NCBI GenBank assembly: GCA_040386075.1
Contig: JAZKGE010000047.1
Location: forward strand, 1-64,000
DNA length: 64,000 nucleotides
Origin: UBA4416 sp040386075
GTDB taxonomy: Bacteria; Bacteroidota; Bacteroidia; B-17B0; Aurantibacillaceae
Reading direction: 5' to 3'
Position numbers and translations under genes: made by a program
Shown: positions 8,434 through 18,800 of the stretch, piece after piece
Numbering within the stretch: position 1 is the stretch's first letter
How the letters are laid out: each line of letters starts with the position of its first letter
The notes under the pieces: model-generated
What the model was told of the DNA's origin: nothing
Seen by the model: the letters and a program-made list of their open reading frames with translations, nothing else
The model's database searches: none

Positions 8434-11400
8434 TTATTCTTTTATGAATTTGTACGCAGCAGCAGATTGATCATTATTGAACTTTATTTCATAGGTTCCT
8501 GCTGAAAGGTCTGAAATTACAATAGATTCGTTGGCATTTAAGTTGATCGTACCATTTTTTACAACCTGACCACGTACAGAATAAATGGTGTAATTAAATG
8601 TTTTTTGAACCCTTACAGGACTATTCACAAAGATCACATCTTTTGCCGGATTTGGACTTAGTTGAATGGTATTTACAAAAGAAACGCCTTCCATACCGGT
8701 AAATATAACACTTACGGTAGATGATGAAGCAGCCGGGCATCCATAAGGAGGACTAACTACTACATTATAGGTTCCATCCTGCGTAACAGTATAGGATTGT
8801 GCCGTAGCTCCGCTTATTAAACTACCATTTAAATACCATTGGTTGCTTGTAGCTGAACTTGATGTTAACACATTCCCGTTTTGAGAAATTGTAGGGGTTG
8901 CAACCGGGCTTCCCACATAAACAGTAGTAGTTTGGATACTGCTGCATGCACCACTAAATCCTGTAACGGTATACACAGTTGTGGTAGCAGGCGAAACTAC
9001 AATAAATGTGGAAGTAGATCCTGTTGACCAGGAATAAGAAGAAGCGCCGCTGGCAGATAAGAGTTTAGAAGATCCAGTGCCCGGACAAACAGTTCCGGAG
9101 GTTACTGTTATATTGGGCGGTGAAATAACATTAACTGTATTACTAAATACAGAGCTTGACCCGTTTGCATTGGTTGAAACCAAAGACACCGTGTAAACCC
9201 CCGGTGCAGTATAAGTAACCGTTGGGTTTTTTACAGAGGATAGAGGTGTAGTTGCACCTGTTAATGTCCAACTCCAGGCTGTTGGCATACCCGATGATTG
9301 ATCACTTATTGCGAATGGTATATTTACGCACGCAGAAGCGAACGCTGTAGTAAAATTAGCAACAGGTGTAGAATTTGGATTAGAATACAGATCAGATTCC
9401 CAGATACCACGACCATAGGTGCCGGCTCTTATTTTACTGGTTGGATAGAAGATCTCAAAATCATTTACAACAACATTAGGAAGTCCAGTCATAAAAGGCA
9501 TCCAGGCAGTCATGCTACCATCCTTAAAATAAACACCAACATCTGTTCCAACATATATCTCATCATTGGAATTATTGGTGTGTATGATACAATTCACCGG
9601 CAAATTAGGCAATCCAGTTGAAATGTTTGACCAGGTAGAACCTCCGTCGGTAGTTACAAATACTTTATTGGCTGCCGAGTATCCCGAAAAAGTAACAAAT
9701 ACATTATTGGCATCTGTATTGTCAACCACCATTCTTGTAATTTGAGCTGCACCGGTAGGTAAACCTGTTGTTATGGCCGTCCAATTAGTACCGCCATTTA
9801 CGGTCTTATACAAAGCCCCGCTTGTTGCGGCATATAAAACCAAAGAATTAGAAGGTGCTGCAGCTAAGAATAAGATCTGGCCGCTTGCACTTATAGTTCC
9901 CATTTGAGTCCAAGAAGATCCTTTATTGGTTGATTTAAATACCTGCTGGTATCCACAATAGTAGGTGTTTGCTACATGCGGCGACTGAATAATGGGAGCG
10001 ATCCATGCCGCTGTTCCGGTTAGGCCTGAAGTTATTCCACTCCAGCTGGCACCGGCATTATTTGAGATATTAAAATCACCATTCACATAACTTTCAACTA
10101 ATGTGTTGTTATTTGTTCTGTCAACAAAACAATCTGCTCCGTCACCACCATATACCTCTGTCCAGGTAGTTCCATTCAATAAATTAGTACCATTATCCTG
10201 ATGGCCCGAAAGCACATAATTAGCAGTGGTTGTAGATTGTCCGATACGGTAGGATTGAGCAATGTTCATTTGTCCGTTAATGGTTGTCCAGCTTGTTCCA
10301 CTGTTTGTAGTTCGTGAAATACCTCCATCATGACCCAGATAACAGGTTGTTCCACTGGTATATTCAACAACATGCAAATCAGCGTGTACATAAGGTGCTC
10401 CTCCTCCATACCAGTGTGTATTCAAATCCCAGGTAACACCGCCATCCAAAGATTTCCAACTGTTAACACCGCCACAGGTAATTTCGTCCTTGTCTACCGG
10501 TGATACTCCACAAGCTATATCATACCAGCCTTGTCCACCTGCATCTCCACCATTCGGATCCCAGCCAAAAATATTAGGCGTACTCGACATTAATGTGAAA
10601 TTCGTCCCGGAGTTGGTCGATCTGTATACGCCACCATATGAATTATCTGAAGCACTTTTTAAAACATAAACATAGTTTGGATCGGCAGGAGTTACCGAAA
10701 CAACCATCCTGGCACTTGCACCTGATATACCACTGGTTATTTGTACAAATGATGCAGAAGTATTTCCGCCTGTAGTTGATCTAAAAAAGCCTGAGCCTGT
10801 AACTGCATACACTGTACTGGTATCACTTGGGCGATACTCTATATCCTTAAAATTTCCCGATTTTACTACTGCCCAGGTTACGCCTGCATTGTTGGTTCTA
10901 TAAATACCTGCCGATGTTGCTGCAAATAAAATATTAGGATTTAAAGGGTTGACCAACAATCTGCCTATTCTTCGCTGACTTGATACGGTCCATGTTAATC
11001 CCGTTTGGCTCCATGTTACACCGCCATCCAATGACTTTAAAATCCCGGTGGCATACGTATCTCCAGCATCAATATCGCCTGTAGCCAAATACATAATATT
11101 TGTATTCACAGGGTCTATCGCCAGATCCGAACAACCCAATACTTCTAATGAATTTGTGTTCGTATTCCAGGTGGAACCATTGTTAGTAGACACCCATAAA
11201 CCACCGGCACCTGTTCCCAAAAAAATGGTATTTACATTTCCGGGCATGAACCTTATAAAGGTTACCCTGCCCGCATCGCCTCCAACAGGTGATCCGTAGG
11301 GGCCCATAGGAGTCCAATTACCTGTAGTAGAAGTTGCATTTGCAGACTGAATTTTTTGTGCGGCTACAGGATTTTGGATCATATAATTCTGAAATTCTTC

Positions 11401-11658
11401 TATAGCCTTTGATCTTGATGCAAATTTTAAATCGCCGGTTGGATAAACTCTTGGTTCCATATACCATTCCCAGCGCCTGAATGCTTTATAACCTTTACCA
11501 CGTTCGTATGGCTTATTTTGCCAATAGTTGTTGAACTCTTGTTGAATTGAATAGAAATTTTCTGTACTGTCCTGCATTTTATCAACCCATGTTTGAGCAG
11601 ATGCATTAAAACAAAATAAAATAAACAGAATAGATGTTAGTTTGATAGTTAGTTTCAT
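8434..11658 (-). CDS. Secreted BNR/sortilin-like beta-propeller protein with PKD and T9SS sorting domain
   Basis: This 1074-residue exported protein begins with a signal peptide (MKLTIKLTSILFILFCFNASAQ). Residues about 110-760 hold many Asp-box/BNR repeats of the form S-x-N/D-x-G-x-x-W (STNNGSTW, SLDGGVTW, TTDGGSTW and others), as in sortilin/VPS10-type beta-propellers and xyloglucanase-like proteins. A PKD domain follows at about 765-850 and an Ig-like region at about 855-995. The final 75 residues form a type A T9SS sorting domain (IQLSPNPAKD ... DLSAGTYEIKF ... KFIKE). It should therefore be exported by T9SS and released or anchored at the surface. No catalytic residues of a glycosidase can be assigned. 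A single-gene transcript is likely, given the terminators on both sides. Confidence 0.88.
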   Translation of the reverse strand: MKLTIKLTSILFILFCFNASAQTWVDKMQDSTENFYSIQQEFNNYWQNKPYERGKGYKAFRRWEWYMEPRVYPTGDLKFASRSKAIEEFQNYMIQNPVAAQKIQSANATSTTGNWTPMGPYGSPVGGDAGRVTFIRFMPGNVNTIFLGTGAGGLWVSTNNGSTWNTNTNSLEVLGCSDLAIDPVNTNIMYLATGDIDAGDTYATGILKSLDGGVTWSQTGLTWTVSSQRRIGRLLVNPLNPNILFAATSAGIYRTNNAGVTWAVVKSGNFKDIEYRPSDTSTVYAVTGSGFFRSTTGGNTSASFVQITSGISGASARMVVSVTPADPNYVYVLKSASDNSYGGVYRSTNSGTNFTLMSSTPNIFGWDPNGGDAGGQGWYDIACGVSPVDKDEITCGGVNSWKSLDGGVTWDLNTHWYGGGAPYVHADLHVVEYTSGTTCYLGHDGGISRTTNSGTSWTTINGQMNIAQSYRIGQSTTTANYVLSGHQDNGTNLLNGTTWTEVYGGDGADCFVDRTNNNTLVESYVNGDFNISNNAGASWSGITSGLTGTAAWIAPIIQSPHVANTYYCGYQQVFKSTNKGSSWTQMGTISASGQILFLAAAPSNSLVLYAATSGALYKTVNGGTNWTAITTGLPTGAAQITRMVVDNTDANNVFVTFSGYSAANKVFVTTDGGSTWSNISTGLPNLPVNCIIHTNNSNDEIYVGTDVGVYFKDGSMTAWMPFMTGLPNVVVNDFEIFYPTSKIRAGTYGRGIWESDLYSNPNSTPVANFTTAFASACVNIPFAISDQSSGMPTAWSWTLTGATTPLSSVKNPTVTYTAPGVYTVSLVSTNANGSSSVFSNTVNVISPPNITVTSGTVCPGTGSSKLLSASGASSYSWSTGSTSTFIVVSPATTTVYTVTGFSGACSSIQTTTVYVGSPVATPTISQNGNVLTSSSATSNQWYLNGSLISGATAQSYTVTQDGTYNVVVSPPYGCPAASSSTVSVIFTGMEGVSFVNTIQLSPNPAKDVIFVNSPVRVQKTFNYTIYSVRGQVVKNGTINLNANESIVISDLSAGTYEIKFNNDQSAAAYKFIKE

Positions 11659-11779
11659 TGGCTGTTATTGTAGCCACTAAGTTAACTTAATAATTCGTTT
11701 TTATCAATGAAAAGCCAATGAAATTAGGCATTATATTGAATTCTCAACTCGAAATTTGTAGAAAGAATGTATATTTAAC

Positions 11780-11813
11780 AAAAAAGCCTTCGCTATCGAG
11801 CGAAGGCTTTTTT
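11780..11813 (-). terminator. Rho-independent terminator downstream of yidC
   Basis: A 14-base perfect inverted repeat (arms 11780-11793 and 11800-11813, loop of 6) has the core GCCTTCGC/GCGAAGGC and A/T runs at both ends. It lies 8 bases past the yidC stop codon as read on the minus strand and ends in a U run. Confidence 0.85.
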
Positions 11814-11820
11814 GTTAGAA

Positions 11821-13704
11821 TTATTTTTTAATTTGTTTTTGCTGTTGCATTTTAGCCATTTCTTCGAGTTTAGCCTGGAAGCCTGATTTTTTTTCGGGTT
11901 TTTTCATATTAGCTAAAAGTGAATCCCTGATTTTTCCGTCATCGATCATTTTTTTCATTAACCAGGTTTGAAGGAAGGTAATGATGTTAGCTAAAAAATA
12001 ATACCAACTTAAACCCGCTGCATAACTATTCATTACTGCCAGAAAAATAACCGGCATCAGATACATCATGTACTTCATACCCGGCATTTGTGTTTGTTGT
12101 GGTTGCAGCATTGCCTGATTCATCCAGGTATAAATAATGGTTGAGCCGAACATTAACAGTGCAAATAAACTCACGTGATCTCCAAAGCCCCATACTTCAA
12201 AACCAAAGTTGTAAACTGAATCATAAGTAGACAAATCATCTGACCATAAAAACGGTTTTTGTCTTAACTCAATTGCGGCGGGAAAGAAACCGAATAACGC
12301 GATCAAAATAGGAAACTGCAACAACATAGGTAAACAACCCGAAAGCGGATTTGCCCCTGCTCTACGATACAATGCCATTGTTTCCTGCTGTTTTTTCATT
12401 GGATCGTCATTCTTCTCGAACTTGGCGTTTATTTCGTCGATCTCAGGTTTTAAAACACGCATTTTGGAGCTGCTCATATAAGTTTTATAAGCAATTGGAA
12501 ACAATAATGTTTTTAAGATCAATGTCAGGATCAAAATAATGATTCCGCTGTTCAAACCTGATAATAAGCTAAACAAAGGAATGATCATCCATTTATTAAT
12601 GTAACTGAATACGCTCCATCCCAAAGGAATAATTTCTTCAAGATCCAGCTCGTAGGCCTTCAGTCCTTGGTATTGAGTTGGCCCGAAATAATAAGCCATT
12701 CCAAATTTTTCGGAAGAAGAGTGTTTGAAAGGAATGCTTAACTCTGTTGTAATGGTTTTTACAAATTCTGATTTTGGATTTTCGGATGTTTTTACAAAAC
12801 TTCCATCTTTCAAAAATTCGGTGTCTGCAATTAGCGTTGAGTTAAAAAAGTGTTGTTTAAAACATACCCATTTGATATCATCTTCATTTAATAATATCTC
12901 TTCACTTTTTCTTGCATTGATGTAATCAACTCCTTCTTTTAACTGTTTGAAATATGCAGTCGCAGCTTCCCGTTCCTTGGTAATATGTTTTTCCTGCGAA
13001 GGCAGTGCCTGGCTCCAGTGTAATGTTACCTTATTGTTTTTAGCTGTAATAATATTTTGCATGCCAACAAAATTCACATCAAAATCCAGCATATACTCGT
13101 TACCTTTTAATGTATATATGTATTCAATGTAACTTTCAGGTTTCGACGTTTGCAGTTTTAGGATAATAGATTTTGTTCCGTTACCACTTACTGTTTCCGA
13201 TAAAGAAGATGGATTGAAATAAAAGCTATCTGTGCTGAATTGCATATTACCATATGCTTCAAACTTTAAGTATTGAGAAGTAGAATCTTTATCAAATAGG
13301 ATTAGATGTTCTCTTTGTCCGGCACGCTGGTAGTTTTTTAACTCTACCTTTTCAACGTTTCCGCCTTTTGAAGAGATATATACTTTAATGTTTTCGTTCT
13401 CGATCGTAACCACCTCTTCTTTACCACTTGCGGATACTGAGAAATCTTTATATATCCCTGCTTTTTCTAAATTTAAAATTGAGTCTGATTTCTGAACGTT
13501 GGTAAGCGTATCTGTTGATTTTACCGTTTTCATAGCGGCCAACTTAGTTTCTTCGGCTAATTGCGCTGTTTTAGTGGCTAGTTCTACCGAATCTTTAATG
13601 TGTTGATTGCGGGCAATTTGTTCTTTGCTTGGTCCTGTTAATGAGAGCCAGGTAATTAAAATGGCTGCAATTAAGCCTAAACCAATAAGCGATTTTTTAT
13701 CCAT
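11821..13704 (-). CDS. yidC: Membrane protein insertase YidC
   Basis: YidC/Oxa1 insertase places proteins into the inner membrane, alone or with SecYEG. The 627 residues comprise an N-terminal membrane anchor (about 5-22), a large periplasmic beta domain (about 60-345) and a C-terminal Oxa1 domain with five hydrophobic segments (about 360-590). The latter includes the conserved arginine region (KTYMSSSKMRVLKPEIDEIN) and the signature PLSGCLPMLLQFPI. The basic C-terminal tail (KKPEKKS ... QQQKQIKK) fits ribosome contact. The length is typical of Gram-negative YidC. A hairpin terminator follows at once and a -7-like element lies upstream. Confidence 0.97.
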   Translation of the reverse strand: MDKKSLIGLGLIAAILITWLSLTGPSKEQIARNQHIKDSVELATKTAQLAEETKLAAMKTVKSTDTLTNVQKSDSILNLEKAGIYKDFSVSASGKEEVVTIENENIKVYISSKGGNVEKVELKNYQRAGQREHLILFDKDSTSQYLKFEAYGNMQFSTDSFYFNPSSLSETVSGNGTKSIILKLQTSKPESYIEYIYTLKGNEYMLDFDVNFVGMQNIITAKNNKVTLHWSQALPSQEKHITKEREAATAYFKQLKEGVDYINARKSEEILLNEDDIKWVCFKQHFFNSTLIADTEFLKDGSFVKTSENPKSEFVKTITTELSIPFKHSSSEKFGMAYYFGPTQYQGLKAYELDLEEIIPLGWSVFSYINKWMIIPLFSLLSGLNSGIIILILTLILKTLLFPIAYKTYMSSSKMRVLKPEIDEINAKFEKNDDPMKKQQETMALYRRAGANPLSGCLPMLLQFPILIALFGFFPAAIELRQKPFLWSDDLSTYDSVYNFGFEVWGFGDHVSLFALLMFGSTIIYTWMNQAMLQPQQTQMPGMKYMMYLMPVIFLAVMNSYAAGLSWYYFLANIITFLQTWLMKKMIDDGKIRDSLLANMKKPEKKSGFQAKLEEMAKMQQQKQIKK

Positions 13705-13726
13705 GATGGGAAATAATTTTAGGCTG

Positions 13727-13734
13727 CAAATATA
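13727..13734 (-). promoter_or_regulatory. Candidate -7 element for yidC
   Basis: On the minus strand the sequence reads TATATTTG, an exact match to the Bacteroidota -7 consensus TAnnTTTG, 22 bases upstream of the yidC ATG. No TTG is found at the expected 19-21 base distance, so only half of the promoter is supported. Confidence 0.4.
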
Positions 13735-13799
13735 ACTGTTTTTCTGAACGGCGATTCGTCAAAAAATGATAAATACGGCGATTGTAGGCTACAGGTCGG

Positions 13800-14192
13800 T
13801 TAGATGTACTGTTTGATTTCTGAAGCAACTTTTTCAAATTCTTCTTTGGATAACTTCAGTTTTTCATTTGAAAAATTGACATCATTCATGGTATTCATTG
13901 GAATTAAATGAATGTGAGCATGGGGAACCTCAAGACCGAACACATTTACTGCTATTCGGTTACATGGAATGGCTTTTTTAACGGCAATGGCAACTTCTTT
14001 GGCAAAGACCATTAAGCCATTATACGTTTGATCATCCAGGTCAAAAATATAATCTGTTTCCTGTTTCGGCACAATCAACGTATGCCCTTTCTTTAGAGGA
14101 AAGACATCTAAAAATGCAATATATTTGTCATTTTCGGCAATTTTATAACTGGGTATTTCACCTGCGATTATTTTCGAAAAAATGCTTGGCAT
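13800..14192 (-). CDS. HIT-family (histidine triad) nucleotide-binding protein
   Basis: This 130-residue protein has the complete histidine triad His91-x-His93-x-His95 (HAHIHLIP) that binds and hydrolyses nucleotide phosphoramidates or related AMP conjugates. The N-terminal SIFSKIIAGEIPSYKIAEND and the central KKGHTLIVPK are classical for the HIT/Hint branch. It begins 6 bases after the greA stop codon, so the two are probably cotranscribed. This greA-HIT pairing is, as I recall, frequent in the phylum. The exact substrate cannot be read from the sequence. Confidence 0.93.
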   Translation of the reverse strand: MPSIFSKIIAGEIPSYKIAENDKYIAFLDVFPLKKGHTLIVPKQETDYIFDLDDQTYNGLMVFAKEVAIAVKKAIPCNRIAVNVFGLEVPHAHIHLIPMNTMNDVNFSNEKLKLSKEEFEKVASEIKQYI

Positions 14193-14198
14193 TTGCTA

Positions 14199-14672
14199 TT
14201 ATAAAGAAATTTCCATGATCTGGAACGGTATCACACCTGCAGGAACTGTAACATCTACTTTATCTCCTACTTTTCCTCCAACCAAAGCCTTTCCTATTGG
14301 CGAATCAATAGATATTTTACCTGCTTTTAAATCTGCTTCGTTTTCAGCAACCAGGGTGTATTTCATCTCTGCATTATTCTTTAGATTCTTAATTTTCACA
14401 GTAGTCAAAATACTTACTTTTGTAATGTCGAGTTTAGATGTATCCACTATACGCGCATTAGCTACGATCTCTTCCATTTTAGAAATTTTTATTTCTAAAA
14501 GTCCCTGATCGTTTTTTGCAGCATCATATTCCGCATTTTCAGACAGGTCGCCCTTATCTCTGGCATCAGCAATTGCTTTAATGATCATCTTACGTTCAAC
14601 AGTTCTTAATTGATGTAATTCATCTTTTAATTTTTGCAATCCTTCTTCGGTGTAATAAGCAATTGTTGCCAT
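14199..14672 (-). CDS. greA: Transcription elongation factor GreA
   Basis: GreA rescues backtracked RNA polymerase by stimulating transcript cleavage. The 157-residue protein has the N-terminal antiparallel coiled coil (about 1-75), whose tip carries the acidic pair in GDLSENAEYDAAK. A C-terminal FKBP-like domain ends in SPIGKALVGGKVGDKVDVTVPAG. Length and start (ATG at 14672) are normal. It leads a two-gene unit with the HIT protein. Confidence 0.96.
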   Translation of the reverse strand: MATIAYYTEEGLQKLKDELHQLRTVERKMIIKAIADARDKGDLSENAEYDAAKNDQGLLEIKISKMEEIVANARIVDTSKLDITKVSILTTVKIKNLKNNAEMKYTLVAENEADLKAGKISIDSPIGKALVGGKVGDKVDVTVPAGVIPFQIMEISL

Positions 14673-14691
14673 TATCTATGTGTTTTTAAAA

Positions 14692-14725
14692 TAAAAGAAT
14701 CCCGAATGTAATTCGGGACTCTTAT
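14692..14725 (-). terminator. Probable terminator of the receptor/PorV-like operon
   Basis: A CCCGAAT/ATTCGGG stem (14701-14707 and 14711-14717) is extended by imperfect A/T-rich pairing (ATAAAAGA with TCTTATA). It lies just past the end of the PorV-like gene, and on the minus strand it is followed by TTCTTTTATTTTA. The stem is short, so this is moderately supported. Confidence 0.6.
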
Positions 14726-14750
14726 AATGTATGTAGTAAAATATTAAATC

Positions 14751-15827
14751 TTATAAATTGACCCTAACTCCAAAAGAGTGAACTCCTCCAAAGGGGTTTG
14801 TAAAACGGTAAGAGTAATCAACCCCAAAACTGGATTTTTTTTCTCCGAAAGGAATTTCTACTGTAGCGCCACAAGATGGTCCTGTAAATGCTGTTGTTCT
14901 GTTTCCTTCACCCTTAAAAATACCTTGTTCAGTAACCATTCCTGCACGTACCATGATGATGTTCTTCCAACCATATTCCAAACCAACAAGGTAATTATCT
15001 TTTGTAAATGAATTGGATGTGTAGTTTGCAGCAATGGTAACACGATGAGTTTTTAAACGTCCGGTAGTGTCTTTTAATAAATAAATATCATAAGCCGCTG
15101 AGATGTTCAATAATGCAGGCAATTCAAATGCTGCTGATCTATTTACTCCTGTAAGATCATAATCTATACCATAAGCATTGGTTACAGTTTTTTGAGATGA
15201 AAGACCATCTCCTTTATACTGCATTTTTGGGCCAACATTTTTTAAAGCAACTCCTAAATGCATGTGATCGTACTTTCCAGTATGATACTGAATACCTGCA
15301 TCAATAGAAACCCCTTGAGCTTTTACGTTATCGATTCCTTCAGATATTACTCTTACAGTTATTCCACCAAAAATGTTATCAGAAAATCCTTTTGCGTAAG
15401 ACAAGGCAATATTGGTGAAACGTGGTGTAAATGTTCCTAATCCCCCTTCAGGCTGATCTTCTGTAGTTCTTTCGATCCTACCAGCATTTATAGACATGAT
15501 ACCTAAACCAATAGCACCTGTTTCTCCAACGCGTTGCGTTAATCCAAAAGTGTTAATGTTGATACCTGTACCAACTAACCATGCAGAACGCATAAACATC
15601 AGTTCTGTTTTTTTAGTAGAAGCGATCCCTGCAACGTTAGTGTACTGAGACTCCAAGCCTTTAGAAATTGAACCGTTTGCGCCAGCCCAACCTGCAGAGC
15701 GTGCATAAGGATTTATTAACAACTGTGATGCTCCGGCTTGTCCTGCACGTTCAGGGTTTCCTGCATTAGCTTGAAAACCAGAGGTTATCAGCGCAACACT
15801 TAATGATATATTTAAAAATGACTTCAT
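14751..15827 (-). CDS. PorV/PorQ-family outer-membrane beta-barrel protein
   Basis: The protein (358 residues from ATG 15827; an ATG at 15845 would add six) has a signal peptide (MKSFLNISLSVALITSGFQANA). It opens with GQAGASQLLINPYARSAGWAGA, the start typical of PorV/PorQ (UPF0164-like) barrels. Repeated amphipathic strands rich in Gly and aromatic residues continue to a C-terminus ending in an F-x-V-x-L strand (HSFGVRVNL), as in outer-membrane barrels. PorV shuttles T9SS cargo to the attachment complex, and relatives partner with single large secreted proteins. The gene is last in a three-gene unit after a 1504-residue exported protein and a TonB-dependent receptor, so it may serve as a dedicated barrel for that protein. 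That role is an inference. Confidence 0.82.
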   Translation of the reverse strand: MKSFLNISLSVALITSGFQANAGNPERAGQAGASQLLINPYARSAGWAGANGSISKGLESQYTNVAGIASTKKTELMFMRSAWLVGTGININTFGLTQRVGETGAIGLGIMSINAGRIERTTEDQPEGGLGTFTPRFTNIALSYAKGFSDNIFGGITVRVISEGIDNVKAQGVSIDAGIQYHTGKYDHMHLGVALKNVGPKMQYKGDGLSSQKTVTNAYGIDYDLTGVNRSAAFELPALLNISAAYDIYLLKDTTGRLKTHRVTIAANYTSNSFTKDNYLVGLEYGWKNIIMVRAGMVTEQGIFKGEGNRTTAFTGPSCGATVEIPFGEKKSSFGVDYSYRFTNPFGGVHSFGVRVNL

Positions 15828-15855
15828 ATTATTTTTATTATGCATTTAAAACAAA

Positions 15856-18800
15856 CTAGTAACTCTGTAAATCTAAAGGTCTCATTACGCCAAACCATTT
15901 CAATATTTTTTCACCAACGCCTGGTACATCAATATGTACTATATATAAGCCACTGGCTACAGGGATACCGCTTTGATTTTTCATATCCCAATCCTGGAAT
16001 GGTAAACGTTTTGAGTGAATAAAGTCTGATCCTTGTTTTGTTTCAGTGATATCCTCTTGTCCGCTTACATCTCTATCAAATGTTCTTACTAATGTACCAT
16101 TCAAAGTAAAGATCTTGATCTTACATTTGTTAGGCAGATTGGTAATTCTAACTCTGCTATCGATCCTGTTTTGCTCGTATGTAGAATAAGCATAATAAGG
16201 ATTAGGGACAATGTTGATGATATCTAAAGCTGATTTATGTTTATCTGCATTATTAAGCTCAGTAAATACATCTTCAGTACTAAATCTGTATAAGTTGAAG
16301 TTATTATTAGCCGATCCCGAAACAGTGTCTTTACTTGATGTAGTATAAGAATTTGAGTTTGTAGCAGAGAAAAGGAAATTAGGCTGAATAGCAGGTGTTA
16401 AATTTATATTAAGTGCATTGGTTGTATTAACATAGCCTGATTGTGTAAAAACAGATGGCGCTACAGTAGCATGTGCTGCTAAACTAGGACGGTACGCTTT
16501 TTTAACACGTAACGACACTTTTGCATCACCCGGCATATCTTCAGGTCTTTTGAAGTTATAACGCGCATCTACCGTTACAGGTATGTTAACCCACATAGCA
16601 TCAGTCCAGATATTAGTTAAAGCTACTGTTCCTGAATTTTTTATTGCATTAACGGTAGAAATAGAACCATTATAACCCCACTTATACATATATGCTAAGT
16701 TGGCAAAGTCAGAATAATTTCCTGCTCCAATTAATTTACCATCAATTGCTGCTGGTACAAAAGCTGTAGCACCAGTAGGAGCTTTAGCATATTTAGTTTC
16801 ACTTCTGTTATTTCCAAATACGTAGATGTAGTGTCTTCCCCCAAAAGCATATCTGTATGTTTGCTCAGAAACAACATGGTTAGGGTTCCACATCATATCA
16901 TCACCATTATTATGTGGCTGATATGAATCTTCTCCGAAAGCAATGTTTAATCTTTCTCCTGTTTCCAAGTTAACAGCATATCCCGGAAACCAGCCTAAAC
17001 CAGTTTGGAAAGGAACGCCAGGGATAGAATCAACAGAAGCTTCTCCTGTGTTACATCCAGGTTCACCTAAACCAATACCTTGTTTATCCACACATTTTCT
17101 TCTTTTTGGTTCAAGTTTATTAGCTTTAGATGGAATTGAACTTGGTTCATCATTCTCTTCTAAAACCAAACAACGTGTCCATTTGCTCTTGTCTTTAGTA
17201 AACACAATGTCCACACTGGCTAATGTACGCAGATCGAATGTGTTCAACAATGTTCCGGCATTACCAGCAGTACCAGGATAGCCTGGTGCGGCAGGAACGC
17301 TTGGTTTTGTAGAAGCTGTAAGCGCATAAGGAGCCCATGTTCCACCGAAAGCCTCTTCAAAGTATTGTTTTTCATCAGCAAAAATTGTATTAGCTAACAA
17401 TGGACCTGGTCCTGTTCCCGATCCGTTATTTGTTTCATAATCATTCAAAGAAGGATCTGTTTCGTTTTTGTAGTTACCGGATCTGATCCAGTTAAATCCA
17501 TCAGGCTGAGAAGCATCTCTATCCTGAACGCCTGCTAACCAGTTTTGGCCTGCATTTGCATAACTCACTCCTCCTCCAATTATATCTCCATCTTTAATTA
17601 TCTTATCCTTTGTGTTATCAAAAGGAAATCCAATATGAGCAATATCAGTTGATCCACCAATAGTTACAGATAATCCTAATTCACTGAAATAATACTCTTC
17701 ACCAATTTTTATAGATTTACATGGATAGTACTCTTTTTGTGAACGTGTATCTTTTAAAACCCATGTAGCTGTATCCTGGTTTACCATACCCCAAACAGTA
17801 TTACTGCTCTTTAATTTGTAGAAAGGGCGCATTTTATGGAAAGCTGATGTTCTGCAAGGATCCGTAGCCATTGAATCTTCTATCAACTGCGCTTGTTGAA
17901 GTGGAGTTCCGGTCAATGTATCCTTGTAATACCAGTTTCTGTTAATTAAAGCAATAGTAAATACCGAGTTAGGAACATTTAATGGATCAACCACTTTAAT
18001 ATTCACTGGTCCGCGACCATTTTCATAAGTAATTTCGTTTACTCTACTTCCACTAGCTACGATCTGATCGATTGAGCTTTGAGTTAATTCCAGGTAGTTA
18101 CCACCATTACCTTGTCCTTCTAATCGGGTAACTTTTGGTCCGTAACCATACATTGAATTTGTAATCGAGCCGTCTTTTTCAGGCGCAGGATTATGAGGAA
18201 TACCATAGGCTTTTTTAGATTTACGACCTTCAAGGTAAGGACGTTTTTGTCCTTCGCTACTTGCAGGAGGTAAGCCTGTAACTGGATCCAGTATGGTATA
18301 AACCTGATCTTCTTTGTATTCGCCATATTGGTTATAACCATAAGCTACACAGAAGAAATAATATTCTCTATTGTTGATTACTTTTTTATCTGAAGTAAGA
18401 GAAAATGCATCCTGTGTGAAATGGAATGTCGATCTGATCCCTTTATCACTGTTGTCGTTTTTTTCAACTTTTACAGAAGGAATATCACCACCGGTATTAG
18501 CATCATACTCATAATTAACCAGACGAGTAATGCCGTTTTGTAAATCACAGTTAAAGATCAATTTAGCTTTTGATGGGTCGCTTAATTCTTCCTGAATGAT
18601 GGTATTATTTTTTAATTGATATAATTTGTATCCTTCAAAATGATAATATTTGTCAAGATTAGGAAAATGACCTGGATCTGCCTGAATTGTTACATCTAAT
18701 TCTTTGTATTGATTCAAGTAGTTATTTGAAGACGGCTTATTAGAGAAATAAATGATCAATTCATTTTCCATTTCCTGAATTGTCATATCCGGAGCTTCAG

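Noticed and set aside
16943..17281. 112-codon plus-strand open frame within the 1504-residue gene
   Set aside because: It is the complement of a real reading frame, with composition following from it; no family pattern.
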